DNA of 64,000 nucleotides from Luzula sylvatica (lineage: Eukaryota; Streptophyta; Magnoliopsida; Poales; Juncaceae), in NCBI GenBank assembly GCA_946800325.1, contig OX326957.1:63617570-63681569 (forward strand), written 5' to 3'. The position numbers were made by a program, and so were the translations under genes. A model generated the notes under the pieces. The model saw only the letters and a list, made by a program, of their open reading frames with translations, ran no database searches and was not told where the DNA came from. Each line of letters begins with the position of its first letter. Position 1 is the first letter of the stretch. Below are positions 12,201 to 22,474 of the stretch, piece by piece.

Positions 12201-12990
12201 AATAGAAATTTGTGTTTGTTAGTCTTCTATTACGTTGTATTTTGATGACAACATGAAAACTGAGGATCTTTCTTCATGTTACACTTCAACTTTCAAACTT
12301 TTTATGAAATAAGATAGTTGATATTTTTTGAAGGTATAGACTTCACTTTTTGCATTTTTATGAAAATTTTGAAAAAATAAATATTTGTGTGTGTTAGTCT
12401 TCTATTACAGAGGTATTTTGATGACAACATGAAAACTGAGTATTTTGCTTGTATTATACTTCAATTTTGATATTTTTTAGAAAATAGCATAATGGATATT
12501 TTTTGAAGGTGTTAGACTTTTCTTTTTCCATTTTGACAAAATTTTTGAAAAATAGAAGTTTGTGTGTGTTAGTCATCTATTCCGGGTTACTTTCATGACA
12601 ACATTAAAACTGAGTATTTTGCTCGTGTTATACTTCTATTTTGATATTTTTTTAGAAAATAAGATAATTGATATTTTTTTGAAGGTGTTAGACTTCAATT
12701 TTTGCATTTCCACGAAATTTTTGAAAAATAGAAGTTTTTGTGTGTTAGTCTTCTATTACGGGTTAGTTTCATGACAATATGAAAACTGAGTATTTTGTTC
12801 GTGTTATATTGCAATTTTGATATTTTTTTTGAAAATAGGATAATTGATATTTTTTTTAGATGTTGGACTTTATTTTCTGCATTTTCACAAAATTTGAAAA
12901 TTATATAAATTTGTGTGTGTTAATCTTATATTACGGAGTATTTTGACGACGGATATGAAAATGGAGTATTTTGCGTTATGTTATATGTTA
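9245..12990 (+). repeat. Satellite subfamily B, distal block
   Basis: About 21 monomers of about 175 bp carry the B-type marks (TTTGATGACAACATGAAAAC, TAGAAAATAGGATAATTGAT, ACTTCACTTTTTGCAT). Monomers vary in length, including units with duplicated TTA (GGTATTATTAGACTTC) and shortened units near 11660 and 12340. The array decays into unique sequence at about 12960-12990. Confidence 0.93.
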
Positions 12991-13549
12991 TGCATGCGAG
13001 AATACGACCCACTTCGTATTAAGATTCTTAGTGGCCTCAGGTCTCTTCAGTCCTGTCTTCAGATATCTGTCAAGAATCCAGATTCCCTAGAACAGATCCA
13101 AATAATTATGAGTTCAATCATTTAGATTATTCACGAAGGATCCCGAATCATGTGATTACATGGCGTCGTCTTGTCATATCTAGTCCTGACTCGGATTATC
13201 ATGCTAGAGCCAGCTTAGTATGGGCCAGTGTTTATGGTTGGTGATGAAGCTTACGCTATCTAATTATCCCACTAATCAGGGCCCAATCCTTTATTAGCAC
13301 ACTAATCACCCCATTAATCGACAATATGGCCCCACTAAGAGGGACATGAAGATTATATTAGGGTGATTATCAACGTGGAAAATGAGAATAGTTTTTTGAA
13401 AAGGCTTCCGAATTAAGGCAGCCACGTGTCATTTTCCTATGTGGTGCTTTTGGGATACGAATACGATTTGGTTTCAACAGCTGGAAGGGGAAAGTTCTGT
13501 GAGTGGCAAGACCAAAACGGAAAGAATTAAGAAAATATTTGTTTGGATA
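12991..13549 (+). repeat. Dispersed 0.55-kb repeat, copy 1
   Basis: Colinear with 21306-21803. Shared landmarks in the same order are TAAGATTCNTAGTGGCCTCA, GACTCGGATTATCATGCTAG, TTGGTTGGTGATGA, CACCCCATTAATCGACAATA and AAAATATTTGTTTG. No ORF, terminal repeat or target duplication was found. It starts right where the satellite ends. Confidence 0.85.
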
Positions 13550-15100
13550 TCGTAATTATAACCTAACAACAAAAATAATAATATATTAAATTCAAGACTA
13601 TATAGTTACTGAATAACAATTAAGATTAATGTTTTGAAGAAAAAAAAATTGTTTTTGAAATTTGTGCCGTAACTAACAACTGATGGCATCAACGGATCTA
13701 AGTAGGATTTTTTGCAAAACAAATATAGCTAATGTTGCAATGTATCTTTAGTAGCACAACAATTGTACTGTTGACTTCTCAAAAATAATTTGTAGTGTAA
13801 TCGTAGTTTTTTTATTTGATCCTTCCAAATTTTTTTGTCAAGATTCGTTACGGTACAAATGAAAATAATTAATGCGTGAAGAATAATATTATTATTTTTT
13901 GGGTTTATTCGACGTTGCTTGACAACATTATTATGAATATCCGGCCTTATGATCATATACCTTTGGTAAACATAATACAAGTTATATAGTTTATATGTAT
14001 GATATGCCTTTACGTTTTATATTTTTTTAGATCTATAATATATATTTTAAATGTATGATATATCAATTTGAAGCACATTAAATGATATAATTGTTTACAT
14101 ATATGATACACAATTTTAAATGTACCATGTATTTTTTTTTACACAAGTAATATTTTGTATATTTTTTACTAGATTTATCTCTCTTATATAACAATTTATA
14201 TATCCATTACTAAAATCGTTTAGGTTGCCCCTTATCTATGGAAACATATTGGGGGAAAATGGAGGTTACATTATGATGTTTAAAATAAATTTGTTAGTGT
14301 AGATTAATATAATTGGTGTATTTATTTGGAAGAAGATATGACCGTTGGTAGCTGGTTTTGGCTAGATTCGAATATAGTACTATTTATTTATACTATATAT
14401 TATCATTTATATATTACATTAAACTTTTATCTTCGCCTAACTAGAATAATCTTTCAAATGATTCATTAGCATATTTAGGAACAACAAAATAGGCCCGACA
14501 AGTTTTTTTATTAATAAATACATTGACAAATTTAGGAGTTAGCATTATTATTATTAATAAACATTATTTCATTAACGGACAAGTGCATTTTGAGCTAGTT
14601 AGCTAGTCACTAGTCATTAACTGAAAATATTCTTTCTCAAAGACTTCCAACTAACATCTTTCGGCATTAAAAATGTTTGTGTCCAAATGTCAAAATATCC
14701 CACCTAAATTTAATATATTCATTTCTAACTTGGAGTGTTAGTTCTTATATTGTTGTTCTTTTCTATCATGAAATTTGCTTGAACATACACAAGTTTCAAA
14801 TCCATAATAACTTGAGAATTTTGCATTCATACTCAAGTTTCACTTTGCATGAAACAACTCTAACTTGAGAATTTTTTATTTATCTAAATTAGATCGTTTT
14901 GAGAATTTTGCAATCAATTAATGAGAAAAATAACGTGTGTATCATCCATGCCAACTCTAACTTGAGTTTTACCAGAATAATAGCCGAAAGTGTAAGTGTA
15001 ACATCTTATCGTTTAGTATCATCGAATTTTAATATTATATCATTATGTATCATTATTATAAATCATTGAATTTTAATATGCATTTTGTAAGTTATTGAAT
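13550..15100. other. AT-rich intergenic DNA
   Basis: No gene is supported. Short direct AT repeats such as ATGTATGATATATCAATTT and runs of T occur, along with open frames under 85 codons that lack recognisable domains. Confidence 0.6.
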
Positions 15101-16032
15101 TTTTATATTGTTTTCAAAAGTTATTGAATTTAAATATTGCCTCGCCAAATAACACTTAAATATATTATATAGGGGAATTTACATATTTACCCTTTCTTAA
15201 TCTTAAAATTACATATTTATCCTTCTTAAAATTAAAATATCATATTTACCCTTTCAAAAATCTAAAATATCATATTTACCCAAAAATTAAAAACCATCCA
15301 ATTTCTCCGTTAAAATTAACGGTCAACTATTTTTTTCCTTTACATATTTACCCTTCTAAAAATCCAAAATATCATATTTACCTTTTTAAAAATAAAAATA
15401 TTTATCCAAAAAATATAACAATGTAATCTCATAAATAACAATATAAACACAAAAAAATACATCAATAAAATTCCAAAACATAATCATTCTACCAATCTCA
15501 AATGAAGAAAATAAAAATATAAAAAATATAGCTTCATTGCAAAAATATAACAATAACTAAAAATATTATTAAATTGTAGGGCGTGATTTCTTCTTGTCGA
15601 GTGAGTATGGGCACGTATGTTATTTTTATTATTGAGAAGATAAATATGATAATTTTATTTTTAAAGGAGTAAATATGATATTTTGGAATTTTAGAAGGGT
15701 AAATATGCAAAAGGTAAAATAGTAATTTTAAATGTTGACCGTTAACTTTAACGGAGAAATTGGATGGTTTTTAATTTTTGGGCAAATATGATATTTTAGA
15801 TATATGAAAGGGTAAATATGATATTTTAATTTTAAGGAGGGTAATATGTAATATTAAGTTTAACAAAGAATAAATATGTAAATCCCCCTATTGTATATTG
15901 TCTCATCCTAAATTACTAAATTTTAACAAAGCTTAAAAGTGTTAGATTTCATATAGTATACCGGCGAACTTCCAGCAAAATAATAAAAATACTTGGAATC
16001 TTAATTTGAATGTTTTGAAATTTTAGTGAATA
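15101..16032. repeat. Dispersed repeat R3, copy 1 (interrupted)
   Basis: Sequence around TTATTGAATTTAAATATTGC and, after the inserted element at 15172-15888, the stretch from TGTCTCATCC to TTGAATGTTTTGAAA is colinear with the uninterrupted copy at 22300-22474. The latter therefore serves as an empty-site reference for the insertion. Confidence 0.75.
15172..15888. mobile_element. Mutator-like foldback element, 717 bp
   Basis: Terminal inverted repeats of about 160 bp start GGGGAATTTACATATTTA and close TAAATATGTAAATCCCCC. The arms share the inner landmark AAACCATCCAATTTCTCCGT. Flanking 9-mers are TATTATATA (15163-15171) and TATTGTATA (15889-15897), matching at 8 of 9, which is the usual TSD size for Mutator-like elements. 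The paralogous segment at 22300-22474 lacks the insertion. There is no coding capacity, so it is non-autonomous. Confidence 0.82.
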
Positions 16033-16124
16033 ATTACAAGATGCAATTAAAACTCGGACGGACAAATTTGATCAAGATATGAAGTCAACTAAATATCAGT
16101 GAAATAATCTTAATTAAGGGTGTT

Positions 16125-16445
16125 GTTTGTTTTAGATTGGACTGGCAACAAACCGACGAACATATCCAGTTTGAGCCCGGCTCGATCCTGGCTCGAGTCA
16201 GTTTGGGTCGATTCGAAATAAAGGTTTGAGCTCGGTTCGAGTCTGGCTTGAGTCAGCTCTGTTCGGTTCAAACTCGAGTTGGTCTGTCACGGCTAAAAAA
16301 AAATCAGTGTTATTTTGGGGTTATATGTAAAATTGTTTAAATTAAGCTAGCTCAAGCTCGGTTCGGTTCGAGTTCGTTTGAGCCAGTTATTTTCGAAATA
16401 TTTTCGAACAAACGTCGATGTTCGAAAAAAAATTCTGGGCCTAGT
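16125..16445. repeat. TCGAG/GGTTCGAG-rich degenerate repeat
   Basis: Dense short motifs such as GGCTCGAGTCAG, GCTCGGTTCGAGT and GGTTCGGTTCGAGTTCG resemble the internal repeats of small hAT-type plant elements. No clean ends are seen. A similar GAACC/TCGAAC-rich patch lies at 51900-52090. Confidence 0.45.
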
Positions 16446-16890
16446 TTTAGAGTTATTTTTACGCATCTAGAGATTATTCATAATCTTGTCCAAATACCCT
16501 CAATTAATTTGTATATGTCGTTAAAAATTAATTCATAATTTAGTCTTCATATTAAATAAAAACTTTCATTAATTTAAATAAATTAAAATCAATTAAAATA
16601 CATAGAGATTGTTTCGTAAATCAAACTAATATTCATGTAAACGAAGTTAATTATCCAAAAATATTATTATTGCTCTTTTTGTTTATTTACATTAGTGATA
16701 GTTTCTACTTCTAATATATTAATTTCAAAAGAGACATTAAACAATTAATTATCTTCTAGATGGATATTATAATTATAATAAACAAAGGGTTATTATGATA
16801 ATTTGGATAAAAAGTTATGGGATTGTTTATATGTAGGAAAAATTAGTTCTATAAACAAGGCTGTCCCAATCTAGAAAAATAAATAAATAA
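16446..16890. other. AT-rich intergenic DNA
   Basis: No coding signal. A short AAAT-type simple repeat lies at about 16868-16890. Confidence 0.55.
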
Positions 16891-16899
16891 AATATTATC

Positions 16900-17290
16900 G
16901 CAATAAAAAAATGCAGCGTGACGGCCGGTATAAAAATACCAAGATGGTACGGAACAATGACAAATTGACAAAGAAGAAACAATTCACTAACCATATGTAC
17001 CGAGAGGTATATATTAATTAAAGTGAGTATCGGATCGAAGAAAAAACTAAAAGCCTAATCAAGCCGCACTATAAAGGGACTTTTAGCTTCCTATTACTTC
17101 CAAACTACATAAATTATGATCCAAGTTACAAGTATGATATCACAAGCATGTATGTATCATTGACATGGCCCATCCAATCTAATCACAATGATTAACCATA
17201 GGACAATAAATCAATAAATTTAAATAGAAGTGGCAACTCCAATTTTGAATTGATATTCGTAATTTTGAAATGAAATGAAATGGAAACTTC
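16900..17290 (+). repeat. Dispersed repeat R4, uninterrupted copy
   Basis: Colinear with 26460-29345. Shared landmarks are AAATACCAAG..GGTAC, GAAACAAT...CCATAT, GAGAGGTATATATTAAT, ACATGGCCCATCCAATC-like text and ACCATAGGACAATAAAT. The copy near 26-29 kb is split by three insertions that are absent here, so this copy records the pre-insertion state. Confidence 0.8.
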
Positions 17291-18056
17291 AAAAAAGCCT
17301 TTTTACCGCAATTTTATTTTCAAATATCTTTATATAGAGTTAAATTTAACCCATTGACAGTGTTAAACTTTTATTTCCCTTATATATATTACGATTATTT
17401 TATGTTACCCTACAAATAGCTCAATCTTTCACCGAAGATCAATGCAATAATTAGTGCAATTGCGCTATAATATTTGAGAGATAACATAACCTTACAAAAA
17501 AAGACAAAGACATAACAATAAAAATTATATAATCGGTTGTTCAAAATAATTCCTATGATATCAAATATGAAAACAGTGAACCACACAACATATATACTCA
17601 CTGCGCACAATAAATAATGTAGTAAACATTGTTGAAAATAAAAAAATTAAAAAAAAAGCGGAAAAAAAAAATTTGGAGGAGACAAAATTTCTATTCAATG
17701 GATCAACGAATACAATAACTACTATTCCGTTAATATAGTAGATGGTGAGTGCTAAGTCAAGAAATCTCCTACCTTATAAAGCAGTTACAATACAATGAAA
17801 TAATACAACATGAAATATATTAAATATCTTAAAATTGTTTCTTCCACCGTTACAAGATTTGTTCTCGGTAATTGAATAACGACATTCATATTATCATATG
17901 CATTACACTAACTCTTGGATGTCCATATTTTATACGCAACTGCCTTATTAAAAATCTAATCAGGAAAAATAAGATCAGATAATAATCATGAATAGGGAAA
18001 AATAGTGCAGCACGTATTATTTGTCTCTCTCATATGTGCAAATATCTTATATCAAT
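17291..18056. other. AT-rich intergenic DNA
   Basis: No supported gene. The 66-codon minus-strand open frame near 17410-17610 is hydrophobic by composition but has no recognisable domain. Confidence 0.55.
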
Positions 18057-18615
18057 ATTGGATTCCCTTGATACCGCCGTATTTTGTTTTAACGGCATAC
18101 CTTCTAAATCGGTACAAAAGACGTCATATGAGATATGCACATGAAAAGTTTCGAAATTGTCTTTTGTGAAGATTTTGGGATGTGAAGTTTATGTCCGCAA
18201 ATTAATGACGGATAAACTCGATCACAAATATGAATAATGTTTATTTGTCGGATATCCCAAAGAAACTATGGGGTACTGTTTCTATCATCCTACCGAAAAC
18301 AAGATTTTCATGTCTCGTGGAGATACCTTCTTGGACGAGGAATTCATATTTAAACGAGTTAATGAAAATATAATAGATCTCGAAGACGTTCAAGATCCGA
18401 AAATAAATGTTGAGCCGATAAATGTTGACTCGAATTCGTCAATAGTTGAGGATCCAGATTCAAGTGCCAAAGGCGCATTTCGTAGGTCTAGTAGGACTCG
18501 CCAAGAGCCGATACGGTATGATTTTATCGTGTCTAATAATGATGAAGTCGAACTTGTAGATGATGAGCCGATGTCTTACAAAGAGACTACGAGGAGCGAT
18601 AATTCCGATAAATGA
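18057..18615 (+). pseudogene. copia integrase C-terminal relic
   Basis: Plus-strand remnant of the same family as the integrase end at 32816-33385. Its conceptual translation passes through GCEVYVRK, CLFVGYPKETMGY, FYHPTENKIF, DTFLDEEFI, NENIIDLEDVQDP and RQEPIRYDFIV, each with a close counterpart in the other copy. It is interrupted by stop codons in its first half, for example just before CLFVGYPKET. From 18268 it is open to a stop at 18615. These motifs form the region joining integrase to reverse transcriptase in copia polyproteins. No LTR or other pol domain adjoins it, so it is an isolated fragment in opposite orientation to the large copia complex. Confidence 0.82.
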
Positions 18616-19640
18616 CATAGTGCCACGACATCTGAGATTCTTCTTCATCCTCCTCGTATCACTTGTATGTACCAGTGTCGACGGTACCGCCATGGACCCA
18701 CTGGTCGTCCACACTCAACGCCACGTTGACTTTCTCGACACTTCTAGAAGGTCAAAAAGGATCCAATGCAGAAACTTGGTACGTGGCGTGGTGTTTTAAC
18801 TGTTGTATTATTTGTTACGAATAATACTACTAAAAATTTAAAACTATAATATTACATTATAATATCTAATTATTTATATTAATTAATATAAATAATTAGA
18901 TCAATTGTTTTAGTGCACATATTTTGTGTACATTAAAGTGTATGCATTAATTATGGGCGCAATGGAATAGAAAAAGAAGTTTTAAAAAGAAGGTTACTAG
19001 AAAAATTAAGAATAAATAACCCCTGATTAATTGGGTTACAATAGCTATTCGGTGGTTTTATTTGTCATTATTAATATATTACTAATATGCAATAAATTCC
19101 GCTTTCCCTCCCTCTCTTCTATAAAAATGTACAATAGGAATGAAAAATCATGAGTCGATTGTTTTAGACCACATTCTTTCTTCCTAAATGTATATCTTAT
19201 TCCTCCTTAATTAATCTAATATATAAATACCTCTTATAGCGATGTACGATTGTATTCTCTATTCAATTTTGTTGGCTCAACTTGGTTGAAGAATCGGTGT
19301 ATATGTCTTCATCTATTTTAAGGTGAAGATCTTCGTTCTACGATTGTGCTAATATATCGGAACCGAGACAAATCGGAGGTGTAGAACCTAGGAGATGGAT
19401 AAAACGATAATACCATGCACTATATGGCGTCATCTATCTTTATGGCAGATGGGGCACGACCACACGGCTACACCAGACTTGTTCTCGATTTAATTATCTA
19501 TTATTATTATTTATTAATTTATTTTAATTAATTATTTAATTATTTTTAACAAAAATAACTAACATTAACTTGTCGGTTATGTGCTGAGACTGACCCATCC
19601 AGGTTTCGGTACGGGGCGGTACAATTTGGAGGGTACCGAA
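18616..19640. other. Intergenic, no gene recognised
   Basis: A GC-richer stretch (18616-18800) follows the copia relic and may be retroelement-derived. The remainder is AT-rich, apart from the perfect palindrome at 18864-18901. Nothing else is supported. Confidence 0.5.
18864..18901. repeat. Perfect 38-bp palindrome
   Basis: Starts ATCTAATTATTTATATTA and ends with its exact reverse complement, with no spacer, centred at 18882/18883. It could extrude as a cruciform or form an RNA hairpin. Confidence 0.9.
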
Positions 19641-19675
19641 TGACATGGATTTACCGCCCGTTCAGATAACAATTT

Positions 19676-19835
19676 GGTTTCTCAATGCACAGATGTTACT
19701 CACCAGGGAAAATTCGTCATTTCTCGTTATTTTGAATTCTCTTCCTGTCCAGTTGTCCATTCCATTCTCGAATTCAGGGTTTCTCAATGCACGGATGTTA
19801 CTCACAGGGGCAAAATCGTCATTCCAATCAACAAA
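19676..19835. repeat. Direct duplication, about 112 bp apart
   Basis: The segment TTTCTCAATGCACAGATG..TTACTCACCAGGG..TCGTCATTT (from about 19678) recurs from about 19790 with few changes. No coding meaning was found. Confidence 0.6.
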
Positions 19836-19849
19836 AACAATCAAATAAT

Positions 19850-20290
19850 TTGACTCATAAACTCTAAAACCTAGTTACGAATCGCCAAATCAATCAATCA
19901 AATAAAACTTACTAATCAAAGAAAAAATTGAGGAAAATAGGGGAGGAAATCGAAGGATCATACCTTGAAATCGGAATTAAGTTTAGGATTTGAACGAAGG
20001 GGGAGAGAAAATGATGAGATCTGGTTAGGGTTTGGGTTTCGTTCCGTCTTGCGCCATGGCTCGTTCTGCCTCGCAACATTGTTCCGCCTCGCGCGATTGC
20101 CTTTTCCTGCTCCGCCTCGCACGATTGTCATTTCCGCCTCATCATTTTCTTTTTCTTTGTGTGGGTATTTGTTTTAGACAATGAATGAAATGAACAGACG
20201 AGGAAGTGATTCTGAAATGAAGTGGGGACGCGAGGTGGTAGGGGGGGACGGAAAGTGTGTTTGGAAATTTAGGAAAAGTCCCCTCCGTCT
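19850..20290. other. Slightly GC-rich patch, unassigned
   Basis: Contains three near-repeats of TTCCGCCTCGC..GATTG in 20050-20140. Open frames on either strand lack recognisable domains. It could be a leader or first exon, or transposon-derived. Confidence 0.35.
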
Positions 20291-20534
20291 GTAAGCTATT
20301 TAATAATGGTATATATATACATGTTTGCTAAGAAAAATCTAAATAAAGAATCCACGCAGGCAAAATATACTAATGAAATTAGCAAAATATACTATATAAA
20401 TGAACAAAATATATTGTTGAATCCAACATGTTAACATGACTAAATTAAGAATAAAATAATATATTTTACAAATTTCAATATTATATTTTGGTTCTTGGAT
20501 TTTTTTTTTGAATTATTTTTGTAGATTATTGTTA

Positions 20535-20536
<2 letters not shown>

Positions 20537-20565
<29 letters not shown>
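20537..20565. repeat. (AT)n microsatellite
   Basis: Uninterrupted alternating AT of about 29 bp, followed by ACACAT. Confidence 0.9.
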
Positions 20566-20570
<5 letters not shown>

Positions 20571-20887
20571 TTGATTTTTGAGATAAAGTTTTACAACTTG
20601 ATTACAAACAAAAAAAAAGTTATATTTCTTAAGAACAAAACTCAAATATTGGATTAATGGAAAAGTGTTTAGTCAGAGATATGAAGTAGGTATTTATATA
20701 ATGAGTATACCCACATTTTTCAGTAATTCCGTTCGCCATATAAACGAGCTAATAAATATAATGAAAGTAAAGAGAGGGACGAGAGAGAGAAATTTAAATC
20801 ACGATATAAACGAGCTAAATTTAGTCATGCTCATGGATGCATACAAGTGAAAAGTGAGGTGTCACAACTCACCAGGTATTTTGTAAC

Positions 20888-21191
20888 GGGGTTATATATT
20901 CAACCCCCAAACTCCAAAAAAGTTCCTTGATGAGATGACAAATGTAGGTTTAATGAGTTGATTAGTATTATTAATTGACTCAATTAACGATTTAATTGAT
21001 CGTTTAATCGAATTGACACGTCAATTAACATGTACTAATATTAATATATTATAAATTATTTACGTGTCAATTAAACGTATCAATTAATATTTAATCTCGT
21101 CATTTAGAAAGACTAATCAATCCACTTAATTTATTTTTGCCACCTCATCGAAACATTTTTTTGGAGTTTGGAGGGCCAAGTATATTTTCCC
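20888..21191. mobile_element. Foldback MITE, 304 bp, 9-bp TSD
   Basis: TIRs start GGGGTTATATATTCAACCCC and, on the other strand, GGGAAAATATACTTGGCCC, both continuing to CCAAACTCCAAAAAA. The interior is nearly palindromic (GACACGTCAATTAA). Flanks share TTTTGTAAC at 20879-20887 and 21192-21200, a perfect 9-bp duplication. Related copies lie at 25168-26128 and, more diverged, near 28914 and 48153. Confidence 0.82.
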
Positions 21192-21305
21192 TTTTGTAAC
21201 AGCTGTGTTTCCCAGTGCTGACGCGTCATTTACACTGTAATTAATTAGTATTAGTAAATTATCTTAATATCATTCAACAATGCTCTCCAGGCCATATATC
21301 ATATA

Positions 21306-21803
21306 TGCATGAGTATGACCACTTCTTATTAAGATTCCTAGTGGCCTCATGTCTCTTCGGTCTGTCAAGAGTCCAGATCTCCTGCGACAAATCACAATAA
21401 TTATCATATACATAATGGATATTATTCACAGAGGATCCATTGTTATGTGATTACTTGGCGTTGTCTTGTCATACGAAGAAACCTGACTCGGATTATCATG
21501 CTAGATCCAGCTTGGCATGGCCCACTGTTTTTGGTTGGTGATGATGCTTACGCTGTCTAATACTCCCACTAATCAGGACCTAATCCCTTATTAGGACACT
21601 AATCACCCCATTAATCGACAATACGGCCCCACTAAGAGGGACCTTGATATTATATTAGGGTTACTAATTAAGGCAGCAACGTTTCATTGTCCGACGTGGT
21701 GCTTTTGGGATACGATTTCGCTTTAATAGCTACAAGGGGAGAAAGTGAGTGGAAGCACCAAAACGGAAATAGTTAACAAAATATTTGTTTGAATCTGGTA
21801 ATC
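21306..21803 (+). repeat. Dispersed 0.55-kb repeat, copy 2
   Basis: Colinear partner of 12991-13549, about 60 bp shorter through internal deletions. Same landmark order from TAAGATTCCTAGTGGCCTCA to AAAATATTTGTTTGAAT. Confidence 0.85.
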
Positions 21804-22175
21804 AGGCCCGGCCCTGGGTTTTGGCCCAGTTGGCAGGCGCCACAGGCCTCCCATATTTACGAGAGGCCTCCATTTTTTTTTTCTTCAGAGAATAATCTTG
21901 TTTCGTTAACCAAGTTCCATCTTTCTCTCTTCCTAGCTACTAGCGACTCTGAATGTTCTCAACCCTAGCGACTTCCTTCGATGTCCTATCAACAATCTCA
22001 AGCTTCCAATCAAGAAATTCCTCACGCTCAACTCTAGCTGCACTCGCGCAACGCTTAAGGAGAAGTCTCTGAGACCCAGCCTCCAAATCACCTCGCCAGA
22101 CGCGATGTTGAAGACGAGGCTCTTACCCCCTCGAATTGAGCTCGCCAAATTTTTTGAACCGAATTTTTAATAAAA
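21804..22175. other. Possible transposon end CAGGCCCGGCCCTGGG, otherwise unassigned
   Basis: A GC-rich palindromic start near 21805 (GGCCCGGCCCTGGG) is followed by a T-rich run and unassigned sequence. It resembles ends of plant hAT-type elements, but no partner end was found. Confidence 0.3.
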
Positions 22176-22297
22176 ATCGTATTATACACGAACCTATACG
22201 AATACGAATATTACCCGTATGGAAAAACGCACTATCCGAATTATACACGAACGTATCCCGTATCGTATTATTGTCGTATCCCGAATGACTGACTATG
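22176..22297 (+). mobile_element. Truncated copy of the hAT-like MITE
   Basis: The stretch AATTATACACGAACGTAT..CCGAATGACTGACTATG matches the right end of the complete element at 26491-27026. The left half is missing or degenerate. Confidence 0.6.
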
Positions 22298-22299
22298 GT

Positions 22300-22474
22300 C
22301 GTAGGTTATTGAACTCAAATATTGTCTCACCAAATATCACTAGAGTATATTATACTCTCGTCATAAATCACCCAATTTTAGCAATGCTTAGGTGTTCGAT
22401 TTCATATGGTATGCCGCCAGACATTCAGCAAAATGATAAAAACTTACGGAATAATAATTTGAACGTTTTAAAAA
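22300..22474 (+). repeat. Dispersed repeat R3, copy 2
   Basis: Colinear with 15101-16032 but without the 717-bp foldback insertion. Homology stops abruptly at about 22474, where the Helitron-like element starts. Confidence 0.75.

Noticed and set aside
1..12990. Regular repeats resembling a CRISPR-like array
   Set aside because: The whole 175-bp unit is repeated without unique spacers, and the DNA is plant nuclear; it is satellite DNA.
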